In this document: positions 27,764 to 36,440 of the stretch, in pieces
Position numbering within the stretch: the first letter of the stretch is position 1
Layout: every line of letters begins with the position of its first letter
Assembly: GCA_903903975.1 (NCBI GenBank)
Contig: CAIVAS010000137.1
Coordinates: forward strand, 1-46,824
Source of the DNA: an uncultured Burkholderiales bacterium
GTDB taxonomy: Bacteria; Pseudomonadota; Gammaproteobacteria; Burkholderiales; Burkholderiaceae_E
Reading direction: 5' to 3'
Length of the DNA stretch: 46,824 bases
The notes under the pieces: model-generated
The model's input: only the letters and a program-made list of their open reading frames with translations
The model's database searches: none
Told to the model about the DNA's origin: nothing
Made by a program: the position numbers and the translations under genes

Positions 27764-29020
27764 TCAGCGCAGCGCCTTCGGCAGCGGCCGCACCCGATGG
27801 CGGGCCCAGGGCCCGGTCTGCCCGGACCGGCGCTGCGCTACCAGCACGGTCTGCTCGATCAGGTCGCGCTGAGCGCGGCTGCCGCCGAGTCGCTCGTGGG
27901 TGGCCATCAGCGGCCACAGCTGCTCGAGCGCCTGCGCGTCATGGCCCTGAGCGAAGGCTTCGAAGCCGCGGGCGAGGGTGATCACCAAATCGGCGGCCGG
28001 CCCGCGCGCGCCGGCGATCAGGCGCGACAGCGCGTCGTTGTCGCCGGCCATTGCATAGGCGAGTGCGGCATGCGCATCGACAAACGCCAGGCCCGGTTTC
28101 GGGAACTGCTCGTGCGCATAGCCGGCGAGCATCTGCCACTCATCGAGCGGGCGCTGCGCACCGAGCAGTTCGGCACGCAGCAAGAAGGAGCTGGCATCGG
28201 TGAGCACATTGAGCGGCGGCCCCCAGGCGGCATACGGCTTGACCTGCGTGTCGAACACCTTGCGGGCGGTGGCGTTGTCGCCGAGCTCGAGCGCCGACAG
28301 CGCGCTGTGCCACGACAGATGGCCATGCATTGCCCCGGCCTGCGGATAGTCCTCGAGCCAGCGCGACAGCCAGACCAGGCCGTCGGCATCGTCGCCGCAT
28401 TCGTAATCGACATGGGTGCGGATGTGCGCGCCGTGCGCATTGCGCGGCCGTTGCGCCAGCGATCGCTCGGCATTGGCGCGGGCGGCATCGAGCTGGCCGA
28501 CCTCGCATTGCGAAAACGCCCGGGCGGCCTGGAACCACCAGTCGCCGGCGCAGGGCGCATCGAACTGCGCCATGAAGTCGTAAAGCGCTTGCTCGCGCCC
28601 GGCCAGCCCGGAAAAGCCGATCAGCCCGAAGACGCCGGCGCAGGGCGCCATCACCATGAAGTCGCGCGGCCAGGAATGCAGGTGAGGGCGTGCTGCGGCC
28701 ATCGCGCCTGCGGCATCGCCCATGACCACTCGCTCGAGCACGTGCACATGGCTGCGCTCGCGCTCGCTTTGCCCGGCCACTGCGTGCACCGCGTGCGCCA
28801 TCGCCGCTCGGGCATCGGCGCCACGGCCATGCAGCTGATGCGCGCGGGCCAGCACCGCATGGGCGAGCGCGCATTGCGGGTCGGCGTCGATCGCGCGCTG
28901 TGCTGCGGCTTCCATGCCGGGCAGGGCGCACAGGAAGCGCTCGACCGCATCGAGATAAGCCTCGAGCGCGGCGGGCGAGTCGGTCGACATCTCGAGTCCG
29001 AAGGCATCTTCGAATCGCAT
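27764..29020 (-). CDS. TTC38-type tetratricopeptide repeat protein
   Basis: An all-helical repeat protein of 418 aa without signal peptide. Early TPR-like units are visible (EAAAQRAIDADPQCALAHAV with ARAHQLHGRGADARAAMAHA after it), and the middle carries HSWPRDFMVMAP and GLIGFSGLAGREQALYDFM, strongly typical of the TTC38 family. The biochemical role of the family is not established. GAGAGA lies about eight bases before the ATG. It is divergent from the MFS gene and preceded by the second copy of the shared upstream motif. Confidence 0.85.
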   Translation of the reverse strand: MRFEDAFGLEMSTDSPAALEAYLDAVERFLCALPGMEAAAQRAIDADPQCALAHAVLARAHQLHGRGADARAAMAHAVHAVAGQSERERSHVHVLERVVMGDAAGAMAAARPHLHSWPRDFMVMAPCAGVFGLIGFSGLAGREQALYDFMAQFDAPCAGDWWFQAARAFSQCEVGQLDAARANAERSLAQRPRNAHGAHIRTHVDYECGDDADGLVWLSRWLEDYPQAGAMHGHLSWHSALSALELGDNATARKVFDTQVKPYAAWGPPLNVLTDASSFLLRAELLGAQRPLDEWQMLAGYAHEQFPKPGLAFVDAHAALAYAMAGDNDALSRLIAGARGPAADLVITLARGFEAFAQGHDAQALEQLWPLMATHERLGGSRAQRDLIEQTVLVAQRRSGQTGPWARHRVRPLPKALR

Positions 29021-29097
29021 CGGGCAGGTCTCTCTGGTGGTCAGGATGGGCGGTCAGAATAGATCGGTAAATCGGCGCCAGGACGCACCGATCCCAG

Positions 29098-29117
29098 CCG
29101 ATTCGCCAAGCTAGCAC
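29098..29117 (-). promoter_or_regulatory. Shared upstream motif, copy 2 (TTC38-type gene)
   Basis: The minus strand reads GTGCTAGCTTGGCGAATCGG, differing at two positions from the copy at 27711-27730. It ends 78 bp before the TTC38-type start. Apart from this motif I see nothing definite in the 224-bp divergent gap up to the MFS gene. Confidence 0.4.
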
Positions 29118-29244
29118 AGCAGGCGCGCACGCTGCAGCACCTTCGTCCTAAGTCGAAAAGCGGTATTCGCATGACCCTGACAGCGCACTTGCCCCCGATA
29201 ATGCAAGGCTCACATCAACCCTCGGCCATCGCCCCCACCGCCCC

Positions 29245-30564
29245 TTGACTGCACCCGCCTCCGGGTCACCCGTTGCCGATTCGCAGATCGCGGCCAATCG
29301 TGCCGCGCTCGGCGTGCTGATGATGTGTACCGTGATCAGTGCGATTTCGCGCGGCGTGGGCGAGAGCTTCGCGATCTTCCTGCTGCCGATTGCCCGCGAG
29401 TTTCACACCGATCGCGCCGCGCTCACCGGCATCTACTCGGCCTACATGGTCGCGCTTGGCGTGATGTCACCCATCGCCGGCACGATCTTCGACCGGCTCG
29501 GCGCGCGGCTTTGCTACAGCGTCGGCATGGCGGTCTTTGGCGGCGCCTGCCTGCTTGCCTCGCAGGTGAGCGCGCTGTGGCAGCTCTACCTGCTCACCGG
29601 GCTGGGTGGCGCGATCGGCGCATCGATGATCGGCATGCTGCCGGCGTCCAGCCTGGTCAGCCGCTGGTTCCAGAAAAAGCTCTCAAGCGCGATGGGCGTG
29701 ATCTCGGCCTCGATGGGCGTCGGCCTGCTGGTGTTCTCGCCGATCGTGCAGTCGCTGGTCGCGCAGCGCGGCTGGCGCGGCACCTATCAGGTGCTCGGGC
29801 TGATGCTGCTGGCGGTGCTGGCGCTGATCCAGTTGTTGCCCTGGCGCCGGATTGCCGCCGGTGCGCCCGAGATCGCTGCGGCGCGCAAGCAGCAGGCTGC
29901 CGACGGGGAGGCCTGGACGGTGAGTCGAGCCCTGCGCACGCCGGTCTTCTGGGCGCTCTTTGCCGTCATGTTCTGCACCTCGGTAAGCACCTTTGCGGTC
30001 AGCGTCCAGCTGGTCGCCTATCTGATCGAATCGGGCCTGCCGCCACTGCAGGCGGCCTCGATTTACGGGCTGGTCGGGATGGTCTCGATCGTGGGCACTT
30101 TCCTCGCCGGAAGCCTCGCCGAGCGCATCGGTGAGATGCGGGTCGCGATGATCTCCTATGGCTCGACAATCGCCGGCGTGGCCGCGCTCGCGGCGCTCGG
30201 AAGTTCGCATGCCATGGCCATGGTCGCTGCCTTCGTGGTGCTTTTCGGCACGATGCAGGGCTCGCGCGGGCCGCTGGTGGCGGTGCTGTCGGCGCGCAAC
30301 TTCGCCGGTGGACGCCAGACCGGCATCTACGGTGCAGTGCTCTTTGGCATGGGCATGGGTGGCGCGCTCGGCTCCTGGGGCAGCGGTGCGCTCTACGACC
30401 TCACCGGCGGCTATTACGGCGGCTTTGCGCTGTCGGCCGCCGGGGCGGCCTGCGGCCTGCTGCTCTTCGTGACCGTGCCCGGCTTACGCGGTCAGCGCCC
30501 GCCCACACTCCACGACGCCCGCGCATTGAGCGTCTCGGCATCAAAGCCTGCCAGGCGCTTGTAG
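29245..30564 (+). CDS. MFS transporter (monocarboxylate / oxalate-formate antiporter-like)
   Basis: Twelve-helix inner-membrane carrier, 439 aa. The loop 2-3 motif appears as GTIFDRLGARLCY (about residues 79-91), and its repeat in the second half as GSLAERIGEMR. The N-terminal half has SRGVGESFAIFLLPIAREF, common in OFA/MCT-like carriers of organic acids. The frame begins with TTG and lacks a clear ribosome site, so a start some codons later is possible. The last 73 bases overlap the 3' end of the convergent flavin monooxygenase gene. The substrate is unknown; an aromatic or short organic acid would fit the neighbours. Confidence 0.9.
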   Translation: MTAPASGSPVADSQIAANRAALGVLMMCTVISAISRGVGESFAIFLLPIAREFHTDRAALTGIYSAYMVALGVMSPIAGTIFDRLGARLCYSVGMAVFGGACLLASQVSALWQLYLLTGLGGAIGASMIGMLPASSLVSRWFQKKLSSAMGVISASMGVGLLVFSPIVQSLVAQRGWRGTYQVLGLMLLAVLALIQLLPWRRIAAGAPEIAAARKQQAADGEAWTVSRALRTPVFWALFAVMFCTSVSTFAVSVQLVAYLIESGLPPLQAASIYGLVGMVSIVGTFLAGSLAERIGEMRVAMISYGSTIAGVAALAALGSSHAMAMVAAFVVLFGTMQGSRGPLVAVLSARNFAGGRQTGIYGAVLFGMGMGGALGSWGSGALYDLTGGYYGGFALSAAGAACGLLLFVTVPGLRGQRPPTLHDARALSVSASKPARRL

Positions 30565-31745
30565 CGCGCCTCGACCTCCTTCAGTTCTGCCTGCGCGCCG
30601 GCATGCGCGTCCTGGCGGACCATCGCGCTGACCTTGGCCATCACGTCGTTGGCCTGCCGCCGGTTGGCGAGCTGCACCGCGCTGGCCACCGGCAGCCGTT
30701 CGGCCTGATAGGCGGCAAGCGCAGCATCGATATCCGGCTGCGTTGCCAGGTGCCAGGCCAGCACGCGGGCATCCAGAATGGCCTGCGAGGCGCCGTTGGA
30801 GCCGAAGGGATACATCGCATGCGCGGCATCGCCCAGCAGCGCTGCGCGTCCGAAGACCCATTGCGACAGCGGATCGAAGTCGGCCATCGGATATTCCCAG
30901 GCGATGTCCGATCCGGCGACCAGCGCCGGCACATCCAGCCAGTCGAAGGTCCAGTCCTGCACGCACTGCGCGATCGCCTGTGGCTCGACCGACCGGTTCC
31001 AGTTGCCAAGCGCCTCTGCGGCGTTCTGATGTGTGGCGCCCTCGTTTGTGCCGTCCTCAGCCGGGCGCACCAGCAGCCAGTTGTTGACGCCCGGCTCGAT
31101 CGGATAGACCACCACCCGCAGATGTTCGTCGCCGATGATGACCATCGACGAGCCGCTCAGAAACCGCCCGCTGCGGGTCGTGCCGCGATACATCATCCAG
31201 CCGTTGGTGGCGAGTGCACCCAGGGCCGGGTCGGCCGACTGGCGCACCGCCGAGCGGATGCCGTCGGCACCGATCAGCAGATCGGCCTCGATCGTGCGCA
31301 CAGCACCGCTGCGCTCAGTGACCTGCACGCGCGCGCCGGCCGCCATCGGCGCAAAGCCGCTTACACGCTGGCCGGTGCACACCACCGCTTCGCCCAGTCG
31401 GGCCACCACCGCATCAAACAGGATCTGCTGCAGCCGCCCGCGATGAATCGAGTACTGCGGCCACCGGTAGCCCGCGCCCAGGCCGCGCGGCTCGGCCCAG
31501 ATCAATTTGCCGCGCCGGTCGTAATACGAGAGCTCCGAGGTCGGGATGCCGTGCTGCGCCAGCGCCTCGCCCAGCCCGAGTTCGGTGAGTTCGCGCACCG
31601 CATGCGGTGGCAGGTTCACCCCCACGCCGACCTGGCGGATCTCGGAGGCGGCTTCGAGGACCTGCACCTCGTGCAGGCCCGCCGCATGCAGGCTGAGTGC
31701 GGCAGCCAGCCCGCCGATGCCGCCACCGGCGATCAGGATGCTCAT
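30492..31745 (-). CDS. FAD-dependent aromatic hydroxylase / monooxygenase
   Basis: Group A flavoprotein monooxygenase, 417 aa. The FAD-binding GGGIGG is at residues 7-12, the DG motif at 161-162 (GADGIRSAVR) and the ribityl-binding GDAAHAMYPFGSNGA begins near 305. The stretch GVNLPPHAVRELTELGLGEAL and PQYSIHRGRLQQIL resemble PhzS-type and salicylate-hydroxylase-like enzymes that hydroxylate aromatic acids with NAD(P)H. Its start overlaps the upstream MaoC stop by four bases, so the two are coupled. The last 73 bases overlap the MFS gene on the other strand. The substrate is unassigned. Confidence 0.9.
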   Translation of the reverse strand: MSILIAGGGIGGLAAALSLHAAGLHEVQVLEAASEIRQVGVGVNLPPHAVRELTELGLGEALAQHGIPTSELSYYDRRGKLIWAEPRGLGAGYRWPQYSIHRGRLQQILFDAVVARLGEAVVCTGQRVSGFAPMAAGARVQVTERSGAVRTIEADLLIGADGIRSAVRQSADPALGALATNGWMMYRGTTRSGRFLSGSSMVIIGDEHLRVVVYPIEPGVNNWLLVRPAEDGTNEGATHQNAAEALGNWNRSVEPQAIAQCVQDWTFDWLDVPALVAGSDIAWEYPMADFDPLSQWVFGRAALLGDAAHAMYPFGSNGASQAILDARVLAWHLATQPDIDAALAAYQAERLPVASAVQLANRRQANDVMAKVSAMVRQDAHAGAQAELKEVEARYKRLAGFDAETLNARASWSVGGR

Positions 31746-32179
31746 AGCACCGGAAATTCGACCATCGCCTCGCCCTGCGCCACCAGTTCGTCGCGCTGAT
31801 TGCGCACGCCCACATCGAGCGTCAGCCAGCGGCTCTTGCCGGTGGCCTTGCGGGCGGTGACCACCGCATGCGCGGTGATGGTGTCGCCCGGTTTGACCGG
31901 CGCCTTCCAGCGTGTCTCGAGCCGGCGATGCACGCCGCCCAGCGGATACAGCCAGTCGGTGAGGGTCTTGCTGATGACGCCGAAATTGTTCATGCCGTGC
32001 ATGATGATGCCGCCGAACTGGGTCTTGCCGAAGCTGCTTTTCATGTACTCGTCGTCGAGGTGCAGCGGATTGAAGTCGAGCGAGGCCTCGCAGAATTCGC
32101 GGATCGATTCGCGGGTCGGTGAAAAGGGCACGCCGTCGATGCGGGTGCCGATCTCGATGGTGTCGAAGGGATGGCTCAT
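31742..32179 (-). CDS. MaoC-type hotdog hydratase/dehydratase
   Basis: A 145-aa single hotdog domain. The hydratase pair is D35 and H40 in DFNPLHLDDEY, and GGIIMHGMNNFG (about residues 56-67) is the usual following helix. Such enzymes hydrate or dehydrate acyl-CoA-type double bonds. It has cGAGGAc six bases before the ATG, and 17 bp separate it from the companion hydratase gene, so the two probably form a heterodimer or act in sequence. Confidence 0.88.
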   Translation of the reverse strand: MSHPFDTIEIGTRIDGVPFSPTRESIREFCEASLDFNPLHLDDEYMKSSFGKTQFGGIIMHGMNNFGVISKTLTDWLYPLGGVHRRLETRWKAPVKPGDTITAHAVVTARKATGKSRWLTLDVGVRNQRDELVAQGEAMVEFPVL

Positions 32180-32196
32180 GGTCGCGTCCTCGCGTC

Positions 32197-32679
32197 TCAG
32201 GCCGGGCGGATCGTCTGGCCGCGGCCCGAGCAGATCACCTGGTTGTGCTGGTTGAAAAACACATTGTCGTGGACCACGAAAAGGCGGTCCTTGCGGATGA
32301 ACTTGTCGAGCGCGCGGGCCTCAAGGCGGATCGTGTCGCCCGGTCGCGCCGGCAGGTTGTAGCTCCACGACTGGCCGGCATTGACCGTACCGGGGCTGCG
32401 CATCCAGTCGTCTGCCGGCGTGCAGGCGAACATCAGCAGGATATGAATCGCGGGCGGCGCGATCAGGCCCTTGTAGGGCGTGGTCAACGCATAGGCCTCA
32501 TCAAAATAGAGCGGATGCAGGTCGCCCACCACCCGGCAGTATTTCTGGATCGCCTCGAGCGTCAGCAGATACGGAATGGTCTTGCGCGGCTCGCCCGGGA
32601 TGATCTGATCCCAGACCTTGCGCAGTTGTTCGTCCTTCCAGAAATCGGTTTCAAATGTCTGTGCCGATGGTGTGCTCAC
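32197..32679 (-). CDS. FAS1-like dehydratase-domain (MaoC N-terminal type) protein
   Basis: A 160-aa hotdog protein of the MaoC N-terminal/FAS1-like dehydratase type. VVGDLHPLYFDEAYA (about residues 50-64) and GLIAPPAIHILLMF are the family features; D53 and H55 are the likely active-site positions. The start is a GTG at 32679 with GGGGAGA at good distance. Paired small MaoC proteins of these two types usually form one hydratase acting on a CoA thioester. The DUF2252 gene lies 44 bp upstream on the same strand. Confidence 0.87.
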   Translation of the reverse strand: MSTPSAQTFETDFWKDEQLRKVWDQIIPGEPRKTIPYLLTLEAIQKYCRVVGDLHPLYFDEAYALTTPYKGLIAPPAIHILLMFACTPADDWMRSPGTVNAGQSWSYNLPARPGDTIRLEARALDKFIRKDRLFVVHDNVFFNQHNQVICSGRGQTIRPA

Positions 32680-32723
32680 CCGGTGTCTCCCCGAAGTTGT
32701 TGTTGATGCTCGTATGGCAGACC

Positions 32724-34199
32724 TTAGTCTTCTGATGCGCCCAGCGACGTCGACACCGAAGGTACCTCGCCCCTGGCAATCGCGGCCACCAGACGCGCAT
32801 GGTCGACCTCGGTCTGGTCGGCATAGCTGATCGACCAGCGCAGCAGCGCCTCGTCAAGCTGCTGTCCGCTGTCCGCGCCGCAATAGCCTGCAATCGCGGC
32901 GGCATCGCCGGTGCGCGCATGGGCGCGCGCAAGCAGCCCGCCATAGCTCCAGCAAAAAGCCGCAAAGGTCGGCGGCGACAATTTGTCGGGCGCGATCGAC
33001 CCCTTGAGATTGCGCATCTGACGGACGTAATAAGGCAGCCCGTCGATGGTGGTCCAGCCCAGCAGCGGGTCGCCGAGTGCCTGCATCAGGCGCTGGCCAT
33101 AGACCACCCGCCGGCCTTCATGCGAGCCGAGATCATGCGGCTGTCTGGTTACATAGGGCGCGTGCACTGCGGGCGCGGCCTGCTTGACCTGCAAAAAGAG
33201 CGGATCGTTGCTGTCATTGCCAAACAGCATTACGCACCAGGCGCGCAGACCCACGCTGCCCACACCGACCACCCGATGGGCCACATCGGCCACCGAATAT
33301 CGCTGCAGCATGAACCGGCGCTCCGGCGACAGGGTATCGAGATAGTCGTGCAGGCCGTTCGCGATGCGATCGCGGGTCGCGCTATCCGGCCGGGTGAGCA
33401 CCGGCGGCTCGTCGATGAAGCGATGTCCTTCGATCTCGTCATGGCGGGTCATGCGCTGCAACAGCGCCGCGTTGTCGGATTGCCGCGCTTTTTCTTCGGC
33501 CTTGCCGAGCAGCACATCCACCTTCGCATCCGGCGCCCATTCGGCTGGCACGTCAGCCACCAGCTCGGCGACAGTGGTCCGGCGCTGCCACAGCGTGAGC
33601 ACCGGCATGGCAGCACTGCGATGCATCATGGTCCGATAGCCGGCCACTGCGCCGCGCACCGCGTGCGATCGCTGCGAGGCGTCCAGGCCGATCTCGCGCC
33701 CGGCCACTTCGATGCTCGCGGTCAGGCGTTTGAGGTCCCACTCCCAGGGGCCGATCAGCACCTCGTCGAAATCGTTCAGATCGACCACGATTTGCGCATC
33801 CGGCGTGCCGAAGATGCCGAAGTTGTTCATGTGCGCATCGCCGTCAAGCATCACGTCCAGTCCGCTTGAGGGCAGGGTGGCCAGGTCGGCCGCCATCACC
33901 GATGCCGAGCCGCGCAAGAAGGTGAATGGCGAGACCGCCATCCGAGACATCCGCAGCGGCACGAGTGCCGGGTCGCGCCCGGTATTGCCGGCCATCAGAC
34001 GCGCGACCGGATCGAGCCGGTCGGCAGACGGCTTCCAGTCGCCGATCGATGCGCGGGGCGCGGCGTCGCGCCGAGCGCGCCCGAGTTGCTCGCGCTTGGC
34101 TGGTGCCAGCGACGGTGTATCGAGCCCGAGTGTGCGGATGCGCTGCGGCTGCAGCAGTCCGGCATCGACGGCAGAAAGCGGGCTTGTTGGCTCTGACAT
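32724..34199 (-). CDS. DUF2252 family protein
   Basis: A 491-aa cytoplasmic protein of DUF2252. The core motif DGDAHMNNFG (residues 119-128) followed by VVDLNDFDEVLIGPWEWDLKRLTAS (about 138-162) resembles the metal and phosphate-binding loops of aminoglycoside-phosphotransferase-like kinases; the function is not known. The ATG at 34199 is preferred over an upstream GTG because GGGAGA precedes it. It may be the first gene of a four-gene minus-strand unit with the two hydratases and the flavin monooxygenase. Confidence 0.85.
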   Translation of the reverse strand: MSEPTSPLSAVDAGLLQPQRIRTLGLDTPSLAPAKREQLGRARRDAAPRASIGDWKPSADRLDPVARLMAGNTGRDPALVPLRMSRMAVSPFTFLRGSASVMAADLATLPSSGLDVMLDGDAHMNNFGIFGTPDAQIVVDLNDFDEVLIGPWEWDLKRLTASIEVAGREIGLDASQRSHAVRGAVAGYRTMMHRSAAMPVLTLWQRRTTVAELVADVPAEWAPDAKVDVLLGKAEEKARQSDNAALLQRMTRHDEIEGHRFIDEPPVLTRPDSATRDRIANGLHDYLDTLSPERRFMLQRYSVADVAHRVVGVGSVGLRAWCVMLFGNDSNDPLFLQVKQAAPAVHAPYVTRQPHDLGSHEGRRVVYGQRLMQALGDPLLGWTTIDGLPYYVRQMRNLKGSIAPDKLSPPTFAAFCWSYGGLLARAHARTGDAAAIAGYCGADSGQQLDEALLRWSISYADQTEVDHARLVAAIARGEVPSVSTSLGASED

Positions 34200-34377
34200 G
34201 GCGTGTCTCCCGATGGAAGTTGGCAGTGGGTGCGGTTGAACGACCATTCAGCGAACATTGAACGAACATTCAGCGCGCGACCCGCAAGCCTGCCTGATCA
34301 GCCCGGTCGGGTTCAAGTGCCCGATCCGAATCCTGCGGCTTCGACTACCATTGATGGAATAACTTGGAGATTTTCCG

Positions 34378-35355
34378 ATGAAACGCAGCACCTTCCTGTC
34401 GATGGCCATGGCCTCCCTGTTCGCCGCGTTGCTGCCTGGCGCAGCGCATGCACAGGGCTATCCCAACAAACCGATCCGCCTGGTCGTGCCCTATGCGCCG
34501 GGTGGCGCGACCGACATCATCGGTCGGGCTGCCGCGGCCGAACTGAGCAAGACCATGGGCCAGCAGGTGATCATCGAGAACCGTCCGGGTGCCGGCGGCA
34601 ATCTCGGCGCCGAGATGGTCGCCCGCTCGGCCCCTGACGGTTACACCCTGCTGGTGTCGCCCAGCAGCCTGCACGGCATCACCCCCTTTCTCTACAACAA
34701 GCTCGCCTACGATCCGAACAAGGACCTCGCCCCGATCATCGTGCTGGGCTCGTTTGCCAACGTCCTGGTCATGAATCCCTCGATCAAGGCCAACTCGGTG
34801 AGCGAGCTGGTGGCCCTGATCAAAGCCTCGCCCGGCAAGTTCACCTATGCCTCGAGCGGCAGCGGCTCAACCATTCACCTGTCGGGCGAGATGTTCAAGT
34901 CGATGCTCAACCTCGACATCGCCCATGTCCCCTACAAGGGCAGCAGCCCGGCGCTGACCGACCTGATCGGCGGACAGGTGAGCATCATGTTCGACAATAT
35001 TCCGTCGGCAATCACCTTCATCCGCTCGGGCAAGCTCAAGGCGCTTGCCACCACTGGCCCGACCCGGGCGACCTCGCTGCCCGAGCTGCCCACCATGATC
35101 GAGGCCGGATTCCCGGGCTATATCTCCACCGCCTGGTTCGGCATCGTGGCGCCTGCCGGCACGCCGAAGGAGATCATCGCGAAGCTCAATGCCGAAGGTC
35201 AGAAGGCGGCCAAGTCGCCCGACTTCATCAAGCGCATGAACGAGCTGGGCTATGACATCGTCGGCGGCAGCCCCGAGAACATGGCCGCGATGATCCAGGA
35301 AGAGGTCAAGCGCTGGGGGCCAGTGGTCAAGGCATCGGGTGCCCAGGTCGACTGA
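34378..35355 (+). CDS. Bug-family tripartite tricarboxylate transporter receptor
   Basis: Periplasmic receptor of the Bug/TctC family, 325 aa. A Sec signal peptide ends AAHAQ (residue 26). The mature protein opens YPNKPIRLVVPYAPGGATDIIGR, and VIIENRPGAGGNLGAE and AHVPYKGSSPAL follow, all family hallmarks. GGAGA lies seven bases before the ATG. The monooxygenase gene begins two bases after its stop, so uptake and breakdown of one ligand are likely linked. No TctAB permease is nearby. Confidence 0.94.
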   Translation: MKRSTFLSMAMASLFAALLPGAAHAQGYPNKPIRLVVPYAPGGATDIIGRAAAAELSKTMGQQVIIENRPGAGGNLGAEMVARSAPDGYTLLVSPSSLHGITPFLYNKLAYDPNKDLAPIIVLGSFANVLVMNPSIKANSVSELVALIKASPGKFTYASSGSGSTIHLSGEMFKSMLNLDIAHVPYKGSSPALTDLIGGQVSIMFDNIPSAITFIRSGKLKALATTGPTRATSLPELPTMIEAGFPGYISTAWFGIVAPAGTPKEIIAKLNAEGQKAAKSPDFIKRMNELGYDIVGGSPENMAAMIQEEVKRWGPVVKASGAQVD

Positions 35356-35357
35356 CC

Positions 35358-36440
35358 ATGACAATCCTGCGAAGCCTCGAATTCGGCTGGTTCCTGCCCA
35401 CCGCCGGCGACACCATCACCTACGGCAGCCGCGACGGCACGGTGCCGCCCTCGATGGACCTCTTCGAGAAGATTGCCAAGGCTGCTGAGACGGCGGGCTT
35501 CGAGTATCTGCTGGTGCCGGTGGCCTCGAGCTGCTGGGATGCCTACATCAGCTCGGCGATGGTGCTGGCGCGCACCAGCAAGATCAAGATGCTGGTCGCG
35601 GCCCGCCCGGGCTATGTCAATCCGGTGCTGCTCGCCCGCATGATCGGCGCGATGGACCAGCTCTCGGGCGGGCGTGTGGCGGTCAATCTGATCGCCGGAC
35701 AAAGCGACGAGGAAGCCCTGCAGGACGGTATCCGGCTGGCCAAGGAAGACCGCTACGCGCAGATGGACGAGGACGTCACCATCATGAAGGCGCTCTGGAG
35801 CGGTGCCGCGCCGGTGTACTTCGAGGGGCGCTTTCATGTGCTCAAGGGCGCGCGCGTGGCGCCGCGCCCCGAGCATCAGCCGCGCTTCTATCTCGGAGGC
35901 GGCTCTCGTGAGGCCTGGGAGGTCTCGGCCCGTCATGCCGATGTGCATCTGTTCTGGGGCGATACCGTCGACACCATTGCCGCCAACATGGTGACGCTGC
36001 GCGAGATGGCGGCCCGCCATGGCCGCGAGCAAGCGCTGGGCTTCGGCATGCGCCTGCAGGTCGTCTGCCGCGAGACCGAGGACGAGGCCTGGGCCGCCGC
36101 ACAGGCCCTGATTGCCGGTGTCACCGAATCGCAGACCGATTTCATCCGTCGTCATTACGCCAGTTCGGCCGCCAATCAGCGCGTCCAGGAACTCGCGCGC
36201 ACACATGGTGAACTGATCGCCCCGCATCTGTGGACCGGCATCACGCGCGTGCGCCCCGGCGCGGGCATCGTGGTGGTCGGCAACCCGCAGCAGTGTGCCG
36301 ACACCCTGCAGCAGTTCATCGACATCGGCTGCCATTCCTTTTGCCTGTCGGGCTATCTGCACGACGAAGAGGCCGAGCGCTTTGCGCGCATGGTCAGGCC
36401 GCTGCTGGCCGCCCGCAATCCCGGTCGCATGCCGACATGA
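35358..36440 (+). CDS. LLM-class flavin monooxygenase (alkanesulfonate monooxygenase-like)
   Basis: FMNH2-dependent monooxygenase of the bacterial luciferase-like class, 360 aa TIM barrel. The region FGWFLPTAGDTITYGSR, the cluster SSAMVLARTSKIKMLVAARPGYVNP, and RVAVNLIAGQSDEE resemble SsuD-type enzymes that desulfonate alkanesulfonates. The usual substrate-loop region (LAKEDRYAQMDEDVTIMKALW) is present. It is the middle gene of a three-gene unit (Bug, LLM, SDR), so the substrate may be a sulfonated or other organic ligand imported by the Bug receptor. No flavin reductase is seen in the window. Confidence 0.9.
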   Translation: MTILRSLEFGWFLPTAGDTITYGSRDGTVPPSMDLFEKIAKAAETAGFEYLLVPVASSCWDAYISSAMVLARTSKIKMLVAARPGYVNPVLLARMIGAMDQLSGGRVAVNLIAGQSDEEALQDGIRLAKEDRYAQMDEDVTIMKALWSGAAPVYFEGRFHVLKGARVAPRPEHQPRFYLGGGSREAWEVSARHADVHLFWGDTVDTIAANMVTLREMAARHGREQALGFGMRLQVVCRETEDEAWAAAQALIAGVTESQTDFIRRHYASSAANQRVQELARTHGELIAPHLWTGITRVRPGAGIVVVGNPQQCADTLQQFIDIGCHSFCLSGYLHDEEAERFARMVRPLLAARNPGRMPT

